Shown: in pieces, positions 1-6,357 of the stretch
Layout of the letters: every line of letters begins with the position of its first letter
How positions within the stretch are numbered: position 1 is the first letter of the stretch
NCBI GenBank assembly: GCA_021799715.1
Contig: JAJYZY010000050.1
Coordinates: 1 to 16,189 of the forward strand
DNA: 16,189 bases
Direction of reading: 5' to 3'
Source: Planctomycetota bacterium
GTDB lineage: Bacteria > Planctomycetota > Phycisphaerae > WQYP01
Made by a program: the position numbers and the translations under genes
The notes under the pieces: generated by a model
The model's input: the letters and a program-made list of their open reading frames with translations, nothing else
Told to the model about the DNA's origin: nothing
Database searches by the model: none

Positions 1-17
1 ACGTCCCATTGGCATTC

Positions 18-271
18 ATGTTTGAAAAACTCGATGTTTATCAAAAGTCCATTGACCTTGCCGAGCGGATCCTCGTTGCGACCTCCGAATTCCCACGCGG
101 ATTTTATTTTCTGTCCGATCAATTAAACCGGGCATCCGTTTCCATCGCCACGAATCTGGCGGAAGGAAATGGCCGATTCACCAAGGCTGACCGCAAAAAC
201 TTTTTCACAATCGCTCGCGGCCCGGCCCAGGAGTGCGTCCCATTAATCGAGCTTGCCCGCCGTCGGAATCT
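18..271 (+). pseudogene. S23/IVP-family four-helix-bundle protein, 5' part (split by IS3 element)
   Basis: This is the N-terminal 84 codons of a four helix bundle protein of the S23 / 23S rRNA intervening-sequence protein family. Visible family signatures are FEKLDVYQKSIDLAERI at the start, SDQLNRASVSIATNLAEGNGR in two halves near residues 34-54, and the IARG...IELARRR segment before the break. ATG at 18 gives the usual MFEKL start. A TTG at 9 is also in frame, but the 17 bases before 18 are too few to judge a ribosome binding site. The frame is interrupted after codon position 2 at base 271 by the IS element; beyond it the frame reads unrelated residues to a stop at 312-314. Family members are usually about 115-130 residues. 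Their molecular role is unclear: some are encoded inside 23S rRNA intervening sequences, others stand alone, as here. Confidence 0.85.
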
Positions 272-297
272 TGAGGTACTCCCTGTCAACTGGGCGC
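272..297 (+). repeat. IS3 element terminal inverted repeat (3' end of element)
   Basis: This starts TGAGGTACTCCC and ends AACTGGGCGC. It pairs with 1588-1613 in inverted orientation with 19 of 26 identities; mismatches cluster at positions 3-5 and 13-16. It lies 14 bases beyond the orfB stop codon and is preceded by the tct target duplication. Confidence 0.85.
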
Positions 298-310
298 AAA
301 ACAGGCCCTG

Positions 311-1222
311 CTAAGAGAGAGTCCTCCCCGGCAACAAGGCAGCCCCGCAATGAGCCCGAAGGGCGAGCGGAGGGGCTGCCTTACTGCCCCCTGCACCCCG
401 GCACCGACCGACCGTCGGTCGGGCCTGATATACTTCCGCTGGCGTTTGGTATCCCAGCGACTGATGTAACCGTTCCTGATTGTAAAACTCAAAATAATTC
501 CGCAGCCCCATGTTGGCCTCCGTCATGCTGTTATATTCAAGGGGATATATGTTTTCATATTTTACTGTCCGCCACAAACGTTCGATAAAAATGTTGTCAT
601 ACGCACGCCCGCGACCGTCCATGCTGATCTTGATCTGTGCTTGCTCCAAAGCACCCACAAACGCCTCCGATGTAAATTGACATCCTTGATCGCTGTTGAA
701 GATCTCCGGACGCCGCCGCCGGTGCATCGCACGCTCCAGGGCCGACAGACAAAAGCCTGTTTCCAACGTGTTGGATAGTTCCCATGAAAGCACATACCGG
801 CTGAACCAATCCATGATCGCCACCAGATACGCCCAGCCGGTATGTAATCCCACATACGTAATATCTATGCACCAGACATGATTGGGATGATCTACCGTCA
901 GCCCCTTGAGCAAATAGGGAAAACGCTTATCGCCAGCGGACGGAATCGTCGTCCTCGGCTTGGGATATATCGCCTCCAGACCCATCTGCCGCATCAATCG
1001 CCGTACCCTTTTAGGTCCCACCGCCAAGCCTTGTCGGTGCAGCCAGGCGCTCATACGCAATACGCCGTAAAACGGCGTCTCCAGATATTGCCGATCAATC
1101 AGTCCCATGATCATCAAATCCTCAGGATCCACAGCAACCCGATGGTAGTACATACTGCTGGCCGACAGGCCCAGCAGTTCGCACTGCCGACGGACCGATA
1201 AGCCGGGATGGCCGACATCCAC
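311..1222 (-). CDS. IS3-family transposase OrfB (DDE integrase catalytic subunit)
   Basis: This is the catalytic part of an IS3-family transposase. An HTH_21-type region with PFYGVLRMSAWLHRQG is followed by an rve integrase core. Counting from the GTG at 1222, the catalytic residues are D120 (in WCIDITYV), D178 (in FNSDQGCQFTS) and E214 (in NIFIERLWRTVKYE), giving DD(35)E. LSVRRQCELLGLS at the N-terminus is the common start region of this subgroup. The same frame is open upstream to the A9 tract, reading KSLAWTTDRKRQA, and closes with a TAA that uses the first two A's, so the natural product is probably an OrfAB fusion. After YQTPAEVYQARP the protein has an atypical tail of about 33 residues rich in Gly, Ala and Arg, encoded over two palindromes. 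Confidence 0.92.
   Translation of the reverse strand: MDVGHPGLSVRRQCELLGLSASSMYYHRVAVDPEDLMIMGLIDRQYLETPFYGVLRMSAWLHRQGLAVGPKRVRRLMRQMGLEAIYPKPRTTIPSAGDKRFPYLLKGLTVDHPNHVWCIDITYVGLHTGWAYLVAIMDWFSRYVLSWELSNTLETGFCLSALERAMHRRRRPEIFNSDQGCQFTSEAFVGALEQAQIKISMDGRGRAYDNIFIERLWRTVKYENIYPLEYNSMTEANMGLRNYFEFYNQERLHQSLGYQTPAEVYQARPTVGRCRGAGGSKAAPPLALRAHCGAALLPGRTLS
336..382. repeat. 11-bp perfect inverted repeat at the end of orfB
   Basis: AAGGCAGCCCC (336-346) is matched exactly by GGGGCTGCCTT (372-382) around a 25-base loop that itself contains a small GCCC-GAA-GGGC hairpin. It overlaps the atypical C-terminal tail of orfB and could end transcription or hinder read-through at the edge of the element. 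Confidence 0.6.
404..422. repeat. Perfect 9-bp palindrome CCGACCGAC-C-GTCGGTCGG
   Basis: Arms at 404-412 and 414-422 are separated by one base. It is located inside the orfB C-terminal coding region, right after the conserved part of the transposase ends, and forms a second structure next to the 336-382 hairpin. Confidence 0.6.
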
Positions 1223-1238
1223 CGCCTGACGCTTCCGA

Positions 1239-1571
1239 TCAGTCGTCCAGGCCAGACTTTTTTTTTAGCCACGACAATTCCATCTGCAAACGTCCGATCT
1301 GTTCATACAATTGCGCCGTCAACGCCGGCGACGAATGGTCCGAACCTTGGCCAGACGATTCCTCAAACGCCATCGCCGAGTACTCAACCAGATGTTTTTT
1401 CCACGCGGCAATCCGCGATGGATGAACCTGATACAGCCCTGCCAACTCCTCGACGGTCCTCTGTCCCTTCACCGCCTCCATCGCCACCTTCGCCTTGAAC
1501 TGTGCTGTAAACCGCTCCCGATATTCATCGGGACTTCGCTGACATAACACTACTCCAAAAAACCGGGTCAA
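1239..1571 (-). CDS. IS3-family transposase OrfA (helix-turn-helix protein)
   Basis: This 110-residue OrfA carries the transposase_8 / HTH_Tnp_1 domain that binds the element ends. The motif FTAQFKAKVAMEAVKG near residues 21-36 and the following TVEELAGLYQVHPSRIAAWK helix-turn-helix are typical. The C-terminal stretch LYEQIGRLQMELSWLKKK is the usual leucine-zipper-like dimerisation helix leading to the frameshift site. The start taken is TTG at 1571, preceded by AAGG seven bases upstream; a GTG at 1550 is the alternative. The frame reads through an A9 run (1258-1266) and stops at 1239-1241, 16 bases before the first orfB start codon. OrfB is in the +1 (equivalently -2) frame relative to orfA, not the usual -1. 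Confidence 0.9.
   Translation of the reverse strand: MTRFFGVVLCQRSPDEYRERFTAQFKAKVAMEAVKGQRTVEELAGLYQVHPSRIAAWKKHLVEYSAMAFEESSGQGSDHSSPALTAQLYEQIGRLQMELSWLKKKSGLDD
1258..1266 (-). promoter_or_regulatory. A9 slippage/frameshift tract between orfA and orfB
   Basis: Nine consecutive A residues on the minus strand (T on the plus strand) encode the Lys run of OrfA (WLKKKSG). Deleting one A, or slipping by +1 or -2, joins OrfA to the orfB frame as WLKK-SLAWTTDRK. IS3 elements normally use programmed -1 frameshifting at an A6G-type site. Here the frame relation is +1, so transcriptional slippage or a one-base mutation has to be considered. Confidence 0.55.
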
Positions 1572-1587
1572 AAACTACCTTAGCGGC

Positions 1588-1613
1588 GCGCCCAGTTTTT
1601 GGGGAGTATTACA
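1588..1613 (-). repeat. IS3 element terminal inverted repeat (5' end of element)
   Basis: On the minus strand this reads TGTAATACTCCCC then AAAAACTGGGCGC, the partner of 272-297. It is followed outward by the second tct copy (1614-1616). The orfA start lies 17 bases inside its inner edge. Confidence 0.85.
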
Positions 1614-1616
1614 TCT

Positions 1617-1761
1617 GATAACCGAGGTCGAACATTCACAGTTCCGCTCGGAGCTGGAAATTATTGGAAAAATGCTCTCCGGCCTGATCAACGGCATGGA
1701 AAACCGCAAAACTGGAACTGCTTCTCCCCCAGTTGGAGGGGGAGTGGCTCATCACGGCTAA
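1617..1761 (+). pseudogene. S23/IVP-family four-helix-bundle protein, 3' part (split by IS3 element)
   Basis: This is the C-terminal part of the gene that begins at 18. If bases 272-1616 (the element plus one copy of the duplicated tct) are removed, the codon split at 270-271 is completed by G1617 (CTG, Leu) and the frame runs on as ITEVEHSQF... to TAA at 1759-1761, giving a protein of 132 residues. The restored segment contains ELEIIGKMLSGLINGM, the typical last helix of this family, followed by a Gly/Pro-rich tail. The piece has no start of its own and is presumably not translated. The exact restoration of frame and family motif is strong evidence that the insertion interrupted a previously intact gene and is recent. 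Confidence 0.85.
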
Positions 1762-1778
1762 GTCAATATTTTGCACAT

Positions 1779-1784
1779 TATAAT
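1779..1784 (+). promoter_or_regulatory. Possible -10 box upstream of the lpxL-like gene
   Basis: A perfect TATAAT lies in an AT-rich stretch 90 bases before the acyltransferase start and after the stop of the interrupted S23 gene. No convincing -35 hexamer is visible 17 bases upstream (GGCTAA), so this is a weak call based on one box. Confidence 0.25.
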
Positions 1785-1874
1785 ATGAATACGTCTCTAT
1801 ATGAATTTGCCGTGTCAGCTATGGCCCCACCAGCCCTTAACGAACCATGCATTGGCGGTTAGCATGGGAAGGTA

Positions 1875-2783
1875 ATGAAAGAGCCGTCGCCTATATTGGA
1901 TCAAGCCACTTACATTGCCGCACGCAGCGCGGCGATGATGCTCGGATTTTTCCCCGTGAATGCCAATCTGCGGACGGCCCGCGGATTCGGGTCATTGTTG
2001 TGGGCGTTTGATAAAAAACATCGACTGCGCGGATTGGAAAATCTGCGCGCAAGCTTTCCAGGTTTGTCCGAACGGGAACTCGAACGCATCGGGCAACGGT
2101 CGATTCAGCACTTTTGTGAACTGGCGATGGATGTCATATTTTCCACCCGCGTTATTCATGTGGAAACATGGCATAAACATGTCCATTTGCACAATTTCAA
2201 GGCCGCCATGCAGATCATTCTCCGCGGGCAGGGGGCCATTATGGTCACCGGACATTACGGCAACTGGGAAATACTCGGCTACACTATGGCCACACTCGGT
2301 TTTCCCTCATACAGTGTGGCACGCCCCATTGATAATCCGCATATCGACGCCTGGCTGCTGGGCGTGCGGGAAAAGAAGGGGCAGATCATATTATCCAAAC
2401 GCGGTGTAACCGCCACAGCCCAGGATATCCTGAAAAACAACGGCGTATTGGGCTTTATCGCCGATCAGGATGCCGGCCCCAAGGGAATGTTCGTCCCATT
2501 TTTCGGGCGGCTCGCCAGCACGTACAAAAGCATCGGTCTGCTGGCTATGCAGCACAACGTGCCGGTGATCATCGGCTACGCCCGTCGGCGCGGCGATTTG
2601 TTTGATTTTGACATCGGTGTCACCGACATTATTTATCCGGCGGATTGGGAGACCCATGGTGAGCCGCTGCGCTACATCACGGAACGCTATACCAGGGGTA
2701 TTGAAACATTTGTCCGCGAAGATCCAACACAATATCTATGGATTCACCGCCGCTGGAAGCATCGGCCCCGGCATGAGCAGTAA
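1875..2783 (+). CDS. LpxL/HtrB-like lysophospholipid/lipid A acyltransferase
   Basis: This 302-residue protein belongs to the lipid A biosynthesis lauroyl/myristoyl acyltransferase family (LPLAT superfamily), which transfers a secondary acyl chain from acyl-ACP to a lipid A precursor at the inner membrane. The HX4E catalytic motif is seen as GHYGNWE with H127 and E132. Other family blocks are NLRASFPGLSERE near residue 56, IADQDAGPKGMFVPFFG near residues 193-210, and a C-terminal YLWIHRRWKHRP. The N-terminal stretch around residues 18-45 is hydrophobic enough to anchor the protein. The length matches the family. The start at 1875 has GGAAGG only two bases upstream, a poor spacing, but no better in-frame start is seen. 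It stands alone between the interrupted S23 gene and the putative toxin pair. The exact acyl donor and acceptor cannot be read from sequence. Confidence 0.88.
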   Translation: MKEPSPILDQATYIAARSAAMMLGFFPVNANLRTARGFGSLLWAFDKKHRLRGLENLRASFPGLSERELERIGQRSIQHFCELAMDVIFSTRVIHVETWHKHVHLHNFKAAMQIILRGQGAIMVTGHYGNWEILGYTMATLGFPSYSVARPIDNPHIDAWLLGVREKKGQIILSKRGVTATAQDILKNNGVLGFIADQDAGPKGMFVPFFGRLASTYKSIGLLAMQHNVPVIIGYARRRGDLFDFDIGVTDIIYPADWETHGEPLRYITERYTRGIETFVREDPTQYLWIHRRWKHRPRHEQ

Positions 2784-3158
2784 TCCCATGCGCCGCGAAA
2801 AATTCCGATTGTCCGCGTTTGCACGGACTTGGGGACGCGTCAAATATCGTATGCGTCGGTGCATGGAAAACCCGACGTTAAACAACCGCAGATTTCAAAG
2901 ACGATATTGCCGATTCACTGCGGTTCCGGACATTTTCTGTCCACCAAGCCGCACTTGCATCTGGAGGCACACAAGCGTAATATCCGAATTAGGGATGGTG
3001 CGATTGGCTGCGATATTGCAGCGAATGCCCGCACAGACTGCTCTGTCAACGGTGATGGAAATAGTTCCTGGGTATGGATATATCGGAATAGCCGCTGCGC
3101 CCAACCCCGAACGTGATGTGATATAAAGCTTACGGAACGAGCCTATGAGGAAAGAATC
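2784..3158 (+). other. Intergenic stretch without a convincing gene
   Basis: About 375 bases follow the acyltransferase. One frame is open from ATG 2788 to 3126 (112 residues, rich in Arg and Cys) and a second from 2829 to 3116. Neither shows a domain, a ribosome binding site or plausible composition, so both look like chance frames. A small inverted repeat GCTGC-N6-GCAGC lies at 3007-3022. TATAAA at 3122-3127 could serve as a -10 box for the following gene pair, but no -35 box is evident. Confidence 0.5.
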
Positions 3159-3314
3159 ATGGCCACTGTTGATGAAATTGTCAGAGAATATGTGAAAGCG
3201 TCCGAGAAGCGTCGCAAATCATTTAAAGGATCTCCAAAGAAAGCTCGTCAGCTTCTGATCGAGGCCGGCATACTCAATAAAAAAGGTACGCAATTATCCA
3301 GGATTTACCGTTGA
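3159..3314 (+). CDS. Small basic protein, putative antitoxin of the downstream ART-like gene
   Basis: A 51-residue, Lys/Arg-rich protein starts MATVDEIVREYVKAS and ends with AGILNKKGTQLSRIYR. The C-terminal pattern (alpha-helical AR-LL-AGI followed by a turn and K-G-L---YR) resembles short antitoxin-like proteins that occur next to toxin genes. I know this pattern only as a recurring small-protein ending and cannot name a family with certainty. It has a good ribosome binding site (AGGA eight bases before ATG, in GAGGAAAGAATC). The stop is 3 nt before the start of the next gene, so the two are almost surely co-transcribed and translationally coupled. Codon use looks AT-richer than in neighbouring genes, suggesting acquisition. 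The antitoxin role is inference from size, order and partner. Confidence 0.7.
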   Translation: MATVDEIVREYVKASEKRRKSFKGSPKKARQLLIEAGILNKKGTQLSRIYR

Positions 3315-3317
3315 ATC

Positions 3318-3935
3318 ATGTCTTCAACGCTGCCATCATTTGTGCTGGGATATCACGGATGCGATAAATCCGTCGCCGATGCTATTTTTTCCGGTAAAAC
3401 CACACACCTTAATCCCAGTCAAAACGAGTACGACTGGCTGGGGCACGGCATTTATTTCTGGGAGAACAGTCCGGAACGGGCGATGAATTATGCAAAACAG
3501 CAAATGTCGCGTACCGGGCGGTTGAATAAAATTAAAGAGCCGTGTGTGCTCGGCGCGGTAATAGACCTTGGGAACTGCCTGGACCTTCTGGATTCAAGGT
3601 TTTCTGAAATTATCCGCAGGGGTTACCAGGAAATGACGGACGCATTGAAGCAGGCGGGGCGAGATATTCCGAAAAACCACAAACTATCCGAGAGTAATGA
3701 TATCCTGCTAAGAAAGCTGGATTGTGCCGTGATCAACTTCGTTCACTCCACACGGAAGAGAGACAATTTTGAGCGTTTTGACTCTGTTCGCGCTGCGTTT
3801 GTTGAGGGGCCACCAATCTACGAGGAGAGTGGATTTTTTGAGAAAACGCATATCCAAATCTGCGTGCGCGACAGCGGAAAAGTCAGGGGATATTTCCGAC
3901 CCTTGCCGATGACCCATCAACAGGTCAGTTCGTAG
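3318..3935 (+). CDS. Predicted ADP-ribosyltransferase-fold protein, putative toxin
   Basis: This is a 205-residue cytoplasmic protein with no signal peptide or membrane helix. Its N-terminus carries GYHGCD (Y12-H13-G14), followed by YDWLGHGIYFWENSPERA (residues 38-55). A His in a YHG motif followed about 30 residues later by a G-x-YF strand matches the first two signature blocks of the ART/PARP-like NAD+-using fold. A candidate third block is the region around SGFFEKTHIQICVRD near the C-terminus, where the catalytic Glu would have to be confirmed. It follows the 51-residue gene with a 3-nt gap and has no clear ribosome binding site of its own (AGGA is 14 bases away), consistent with coupling. 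The ART assignment comes from motifs alone. A role as toxin, defence effector or regulatory modifier is inferred; the target is unknown. Confidence 0.65.
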   Translation: MSSTLPSFVLGYHGCDKSVADAIFSGKTTHLNPSQNEYDWLGHGIYFWENSPERAMNYAKQQMSRTGRLNKIKEPCVLGAVIDLGNCLDLLDSRFSEIIRRGYQEMTDALKQAGRDIPKNHKLSESNDILLRKLDCAVINFVHSTRKRDNFERFDSVRAAFVEGPPIYEESGFFEKTHIQICVRDSGKVRGYFRPLPMTHQQVSS

Positions 3936-4192
3936 CGGCATATAACATGAACGCATAACCACTCTTGCGGCAACGTGTGCTGCCATCACGACTGGAACCC
4001 GGAGTTCTGGTTCGAACTGCGGCGGCCGCGGATTATCATCGTGCCCCGCTCGCCGTGGGGGGGCTAATTAAGTTTGTATATTGCCGTGAATGCAAGGCTA
4101 TTTGGGCGTTACGCTTGCCGCAACTGACCAAGCCGCAATGCCTCTTGAGCCGCAGGCATGAATCGAGTCCCTTGGCGGCATCGGCTTATTTT
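3936..4192. other. Convergent intergenic region
   Basis: About 257 bases separate the plus-strand ART-like gene and the minus-strand small membrane protein. It contains three GCCGCA repeats between 4115 and 4155 and a short hairpin ATGCCT (4138-4143) / AGGCAT (4154-4159) without a U-run. A plus frame 3965-4399 is open but mostly overlaps the opposite-strand gene and looks like a shadow. No terminator of the classic type is seen. Confidence 0.4.
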
Positions 4193-4414
4193 TCAAGGCT
4201 TTTTATCTTTGTTCATCCGGGCCTTGGCTTCGGCGCGCCAGCCAAAAATGGTCATCGGCGCGCCAAAAAGGAAAAGCACGATTCCCCAATAGAGATTAAT
4301 ATTCACCTGTTGCGTGATATTGGGAATATCATGCGGCGACACGACGCCGTAGGCGGTCATGATAATGCCCACCAGCACAAAAAATATGCCAATCGGTAAT
4401 CTTAAATCCATCAT
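4193..4414 (-). CDS. Small two-helix membrane protein downstream of the symporter
   Basis: This 73-residue protein has two hydrophobic segments, LPIGIFFVLVGIIMTAYGVV near residues 5-24 and LYWGIVLFLFGAPMTIFGW near residues 41-59, and a charged C-terminus (KARMNKDKKP). The start chosen is the first of two tandem ATGs (4414), which has GGAG at a spacing of seven bases. An upstream in-frame ATG at 4435 lacks a ribosome binding site. It follows the SSS symporter on the same strand 47 bases after its stop, so it is probably in one operon with it. I do not recognise a named family. Position and topology suggest an accessory subunit or stabiliser of the transporter, but that is inference. Confidence 0.75.
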   Translation of the reverse strand: MMDLRLPIGIFFVLVGIIMTAYGVVSPHDIPNITQQVNINLYWGIVLFLFGAPMTIFGWRAEAKARMNKDKKP

Positions 4415-4461
4415 CGTTAAACTCCAGTGCGGCATGAGCCGCCAGTAATTTATCTTGTCCG

Positions 4462-6270
4462 TTACCAGAACAACAGGTTAATAATCAGGGTCAGCACCAG
4501 CGCTAGCACACCAAGAATAATGGGCTTCTTCCACCAGGGCAGGCCGGCATCCTGTTCGGGCTTGGGAGTAAGCTGATACACCAGCCCGACAAGTTCTTCA
4601 TCTTTCTTTTTCTTGGTAAACAAGCTCACCACGATGGTGGCACCGGCACCGGCACAAAACGCCCATACCGCGCCCCAGAATGCGCCCGTGGTGTTGTTGT
4701 TGTAATGATGCCACAGCGGCAAGCCGGGATACGACCGGATAATCCAAAGCGTTACGGATGTCGCCGTGCCGATCAGCAAGCCCCACAAACCGCCCGCAGG
4801 GGTTGTGAATGTGGCAAACATACCCAGAAGAAATACCGCAATCAAAGGCGCGTTCACCACGCCGAAGATCGTCTGGGTATAGCCCATAATGCCGGATTGC
4901 CCGCGGACCACATAAGCAAAGCCCACGCTGATAACAATGCCAACGATGGTCATAACGCGACCCACCCACAGATAATGCTTGTCGGTGGCATTGGGCTTGA
5001 TAAATACCGCATAAAGGTCATACGTAAAGACGGTATTAAATGCCGTCACATTGCCCGCCATGCCTGACATGAACGACGCCATCAGGGCCGTCAACCCCAG
5101 GCCCAGCAGGCCGGCGGGGTAATATTTAGCCATCATCAGCGGCATGACGTTGTTAAACGATTCGGTTGCCGGAATCAGATGGCCGTTCACCGTGGTATTG
5201 CCGGGAAATAAATGCGGCAACAGCGGCAGGGCCAACACGCCGGGGAGAATGACGATAAAGGGAAAAAGCATTTTCGGAAACGCGGCCAGCAGCGGAGTTC
5301 GCTGTGCCGAGTTCATATCCTTGGAGGCCAAAGCCCGCTGCACAACCAGAAAGTTGGTGCACCAGTATGAGAATGACAGCACAAAGCCCAGTCCCAGCAC
5401 AATGCCCGGCCATGTTATGTGCATGGGATTATTCTGGTGAAGTGTATTTTGAAACGTGTGCAGCCATTGTGTGGCCGGCATTTGATGGGCAACTACGCTA
5501 CCGGGCTTGGCCGCCGCGGCTGCCACCTGATCCGGCGTAAGGAACGGCAACTGATGTGTGGCAATCCACTTTTTGAAATGCGCCCAGCCATGATTGGCGA
5601 TCAGGGCAATAATGGTCATGGGCGCAATGCCCAGAACAATGAGAAAAAACTGCAGTACTTCATTGTAGATGCTGGCCGTTAATCCACCCATAAAGGTGTA
5701 TACCAGCACCACTACCGCAGAGACCCAGACGCTGGGGGCAAAATGCCAGCCCAGGAAGTCCTGCATGACCACTGCCAACGCATACATGCTGATGCCGGAA
5801 ATTGCCGGTGTGAAAACGGCAAAAGTGAAAGCATTGATAAATCGGGCACCTTCGTTATACCGCTTTTTGAGAAACTCCGGCACGCTGCGAACTTTGCTGC
5901 CATAAAAAAATGGCATCATGGCAATACCCATGAAAACAATCGCGGGGATGGCACCGATCCAATAATAATTGGCGGTCATCATGCCATATTCATATCCCTG
6001 CTGGGACATGCCCATGACTTCCAGCGCCCCAAGATTGGCGGAAATAAAGGCCAGCCCGGTAATCCACGCCGGAAGGCTTCGGCCCGAAAGGAAGAAGTCT
6101 TCGCTGGTTTTGCTGCCGCGGCCGGTGATAATCCCGATGCCGACAACAAACAACAGGTAAACCACCAGAATGGCCCAGTCGATTCCGTGCAGATGAATCA
6201 TCGCGCCGGAATGCGGCAAGGCCGTTGATACCGCGGCCAGTAAAGTATTGGTAACCACTCGTTTCTCCAT
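4462..6270 (-). CDS. Sodium/solute symporter (SSS family, SGLT-like)
   Basis: This is a large inner-membrane transporter of the solute:sodium symporter family, about 602 residues with roughly 14 hydrophobic segments. Characteristic pieces are DWAILVVYLLFVVGIGI (first helix), SEDFFLSGRSLPAWITG followed by SANLGALEVMGMSQQGYEYG, YTFMGGLTASIYNEVLQFF, and a C-terminal amphipathic KKKKDEE loop before the last helix. The LSGR-LPAW block and the SGLT-like length suggest a sugar or polyol substrate, but this is not decided by sequence. The start is uncertain. ATG 6270 adds a hydrophobic leader (VVTNTLLAAVSTAL), ATG 6201 begins MIHLHGIDWAIL like most family members, and ATG 6288 and GTG 6357 are also in frame. 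None has a clear ribosome binding site. A two-helix small protein follows in the same direction. Confidence 0.88.
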   Translation of the reverse strand: MEKRVVTNTLLAAVSTALPHSGAMIHLHGIDWAILVVYLLFVVGIGIITGRGSKTSEDFFLSGRSLPAWITGLAFISANLGALEVMGMSQQGYEYGMMTANYYWIGAIPAIVFMGIAMMPFFYGSKVRSVPEFLKKRYNEGARFINAFTFAVFTPAISGISMYALAVVMQDFLGWHFAPSVWVSAVVVLVYTFMGGLTASIYNEVLQFFLIVLGIAPMTIIALIANHGWAHFKKWIATHQLPFLTPDQVAAAAAKPGSVVAHQMPATQWLHTFQNTLHQNNPMHITWPGIVLGLGFVLSFSYWCTNFLVVQRALASKDMNSAQRTPLLAAFPKMLFPFIVILPGVLALPLLPHLFPGNTTVNGHLIPATESFNNVMPLMMAKYYPAGLLGLGLTALMASFMSGMAGNVTAFNTVFTYDLYAVFIKPNATDKHYLWVGRVMTIVGIVISVGFAYVVRGQSGIMGYTQTIFGVVNAPLIAVFLLGMFATFTTPAGGLWGLLIGTATSVTLWIIRSYPGLPLWHHYNNNTTGAFWGAVWAFCAGAGATIVVSLFTKKKKDEELVGLVYQLTPKPEQDAGLPWWKKPIILGVLALVLTLIINLLFW

Positions 6271-6357
6271 GCCACAGATTTTTAACATCGTGCGTCGGAT
6301 CTTCCGCGGGCCGACGCTCGTGCGGATTCGCACGGTTGTTTGCGAGTATGTTATCAC

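Larger units (their letters stand above)
272..1613 (-). mobile_element. IS3-family insertion sequence, complete, 1342 bp
   Basis: The element carries orfA and orfB in the minus direction. It is bounded by 26-bp imperfect terminal inverted repeats (272-297 and 1588-1613; 19 of 26 positions match) that begin TG and end CA, as IS3-family ends do. It is flanked by a 3-bp direct repeat, tct, at 269-271 and 1614-1616, the target duplication expected for this family. The transposase has a DD(35)E triad. The element sits inside a four-helix-bundle gene, and removing it restores that gene. OrfA and orfB are in different frames and overlap the region of an A9 tract, so production of the fused transposase depends on frameshifting or slippage there, or the element is defective. 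Confidence 0.93.

Noticed and set aside
2788..3126. 112-residue plus-strand frame following the acyltransferase
   Set aside because: It is Arg/Cys-rich, has no ribosome binding site and no recognisable domain, and another frame is open over the same stretch; it is most likely a chance frame.
3976..4069. A short plus-strand frame reading DWNPEFWFELRRPRIIIV before a stop, considered as a gene fragment
   Set aside because: The frame has a stop just upstream and no start; it is too short to judge, with no matching neighbour.
3965..4399. 144-residue plus frame in the convergent region
   Set aside because: Its second half is antisense to the small membrane protein, and it lacks a ribosome binding site and domain features.
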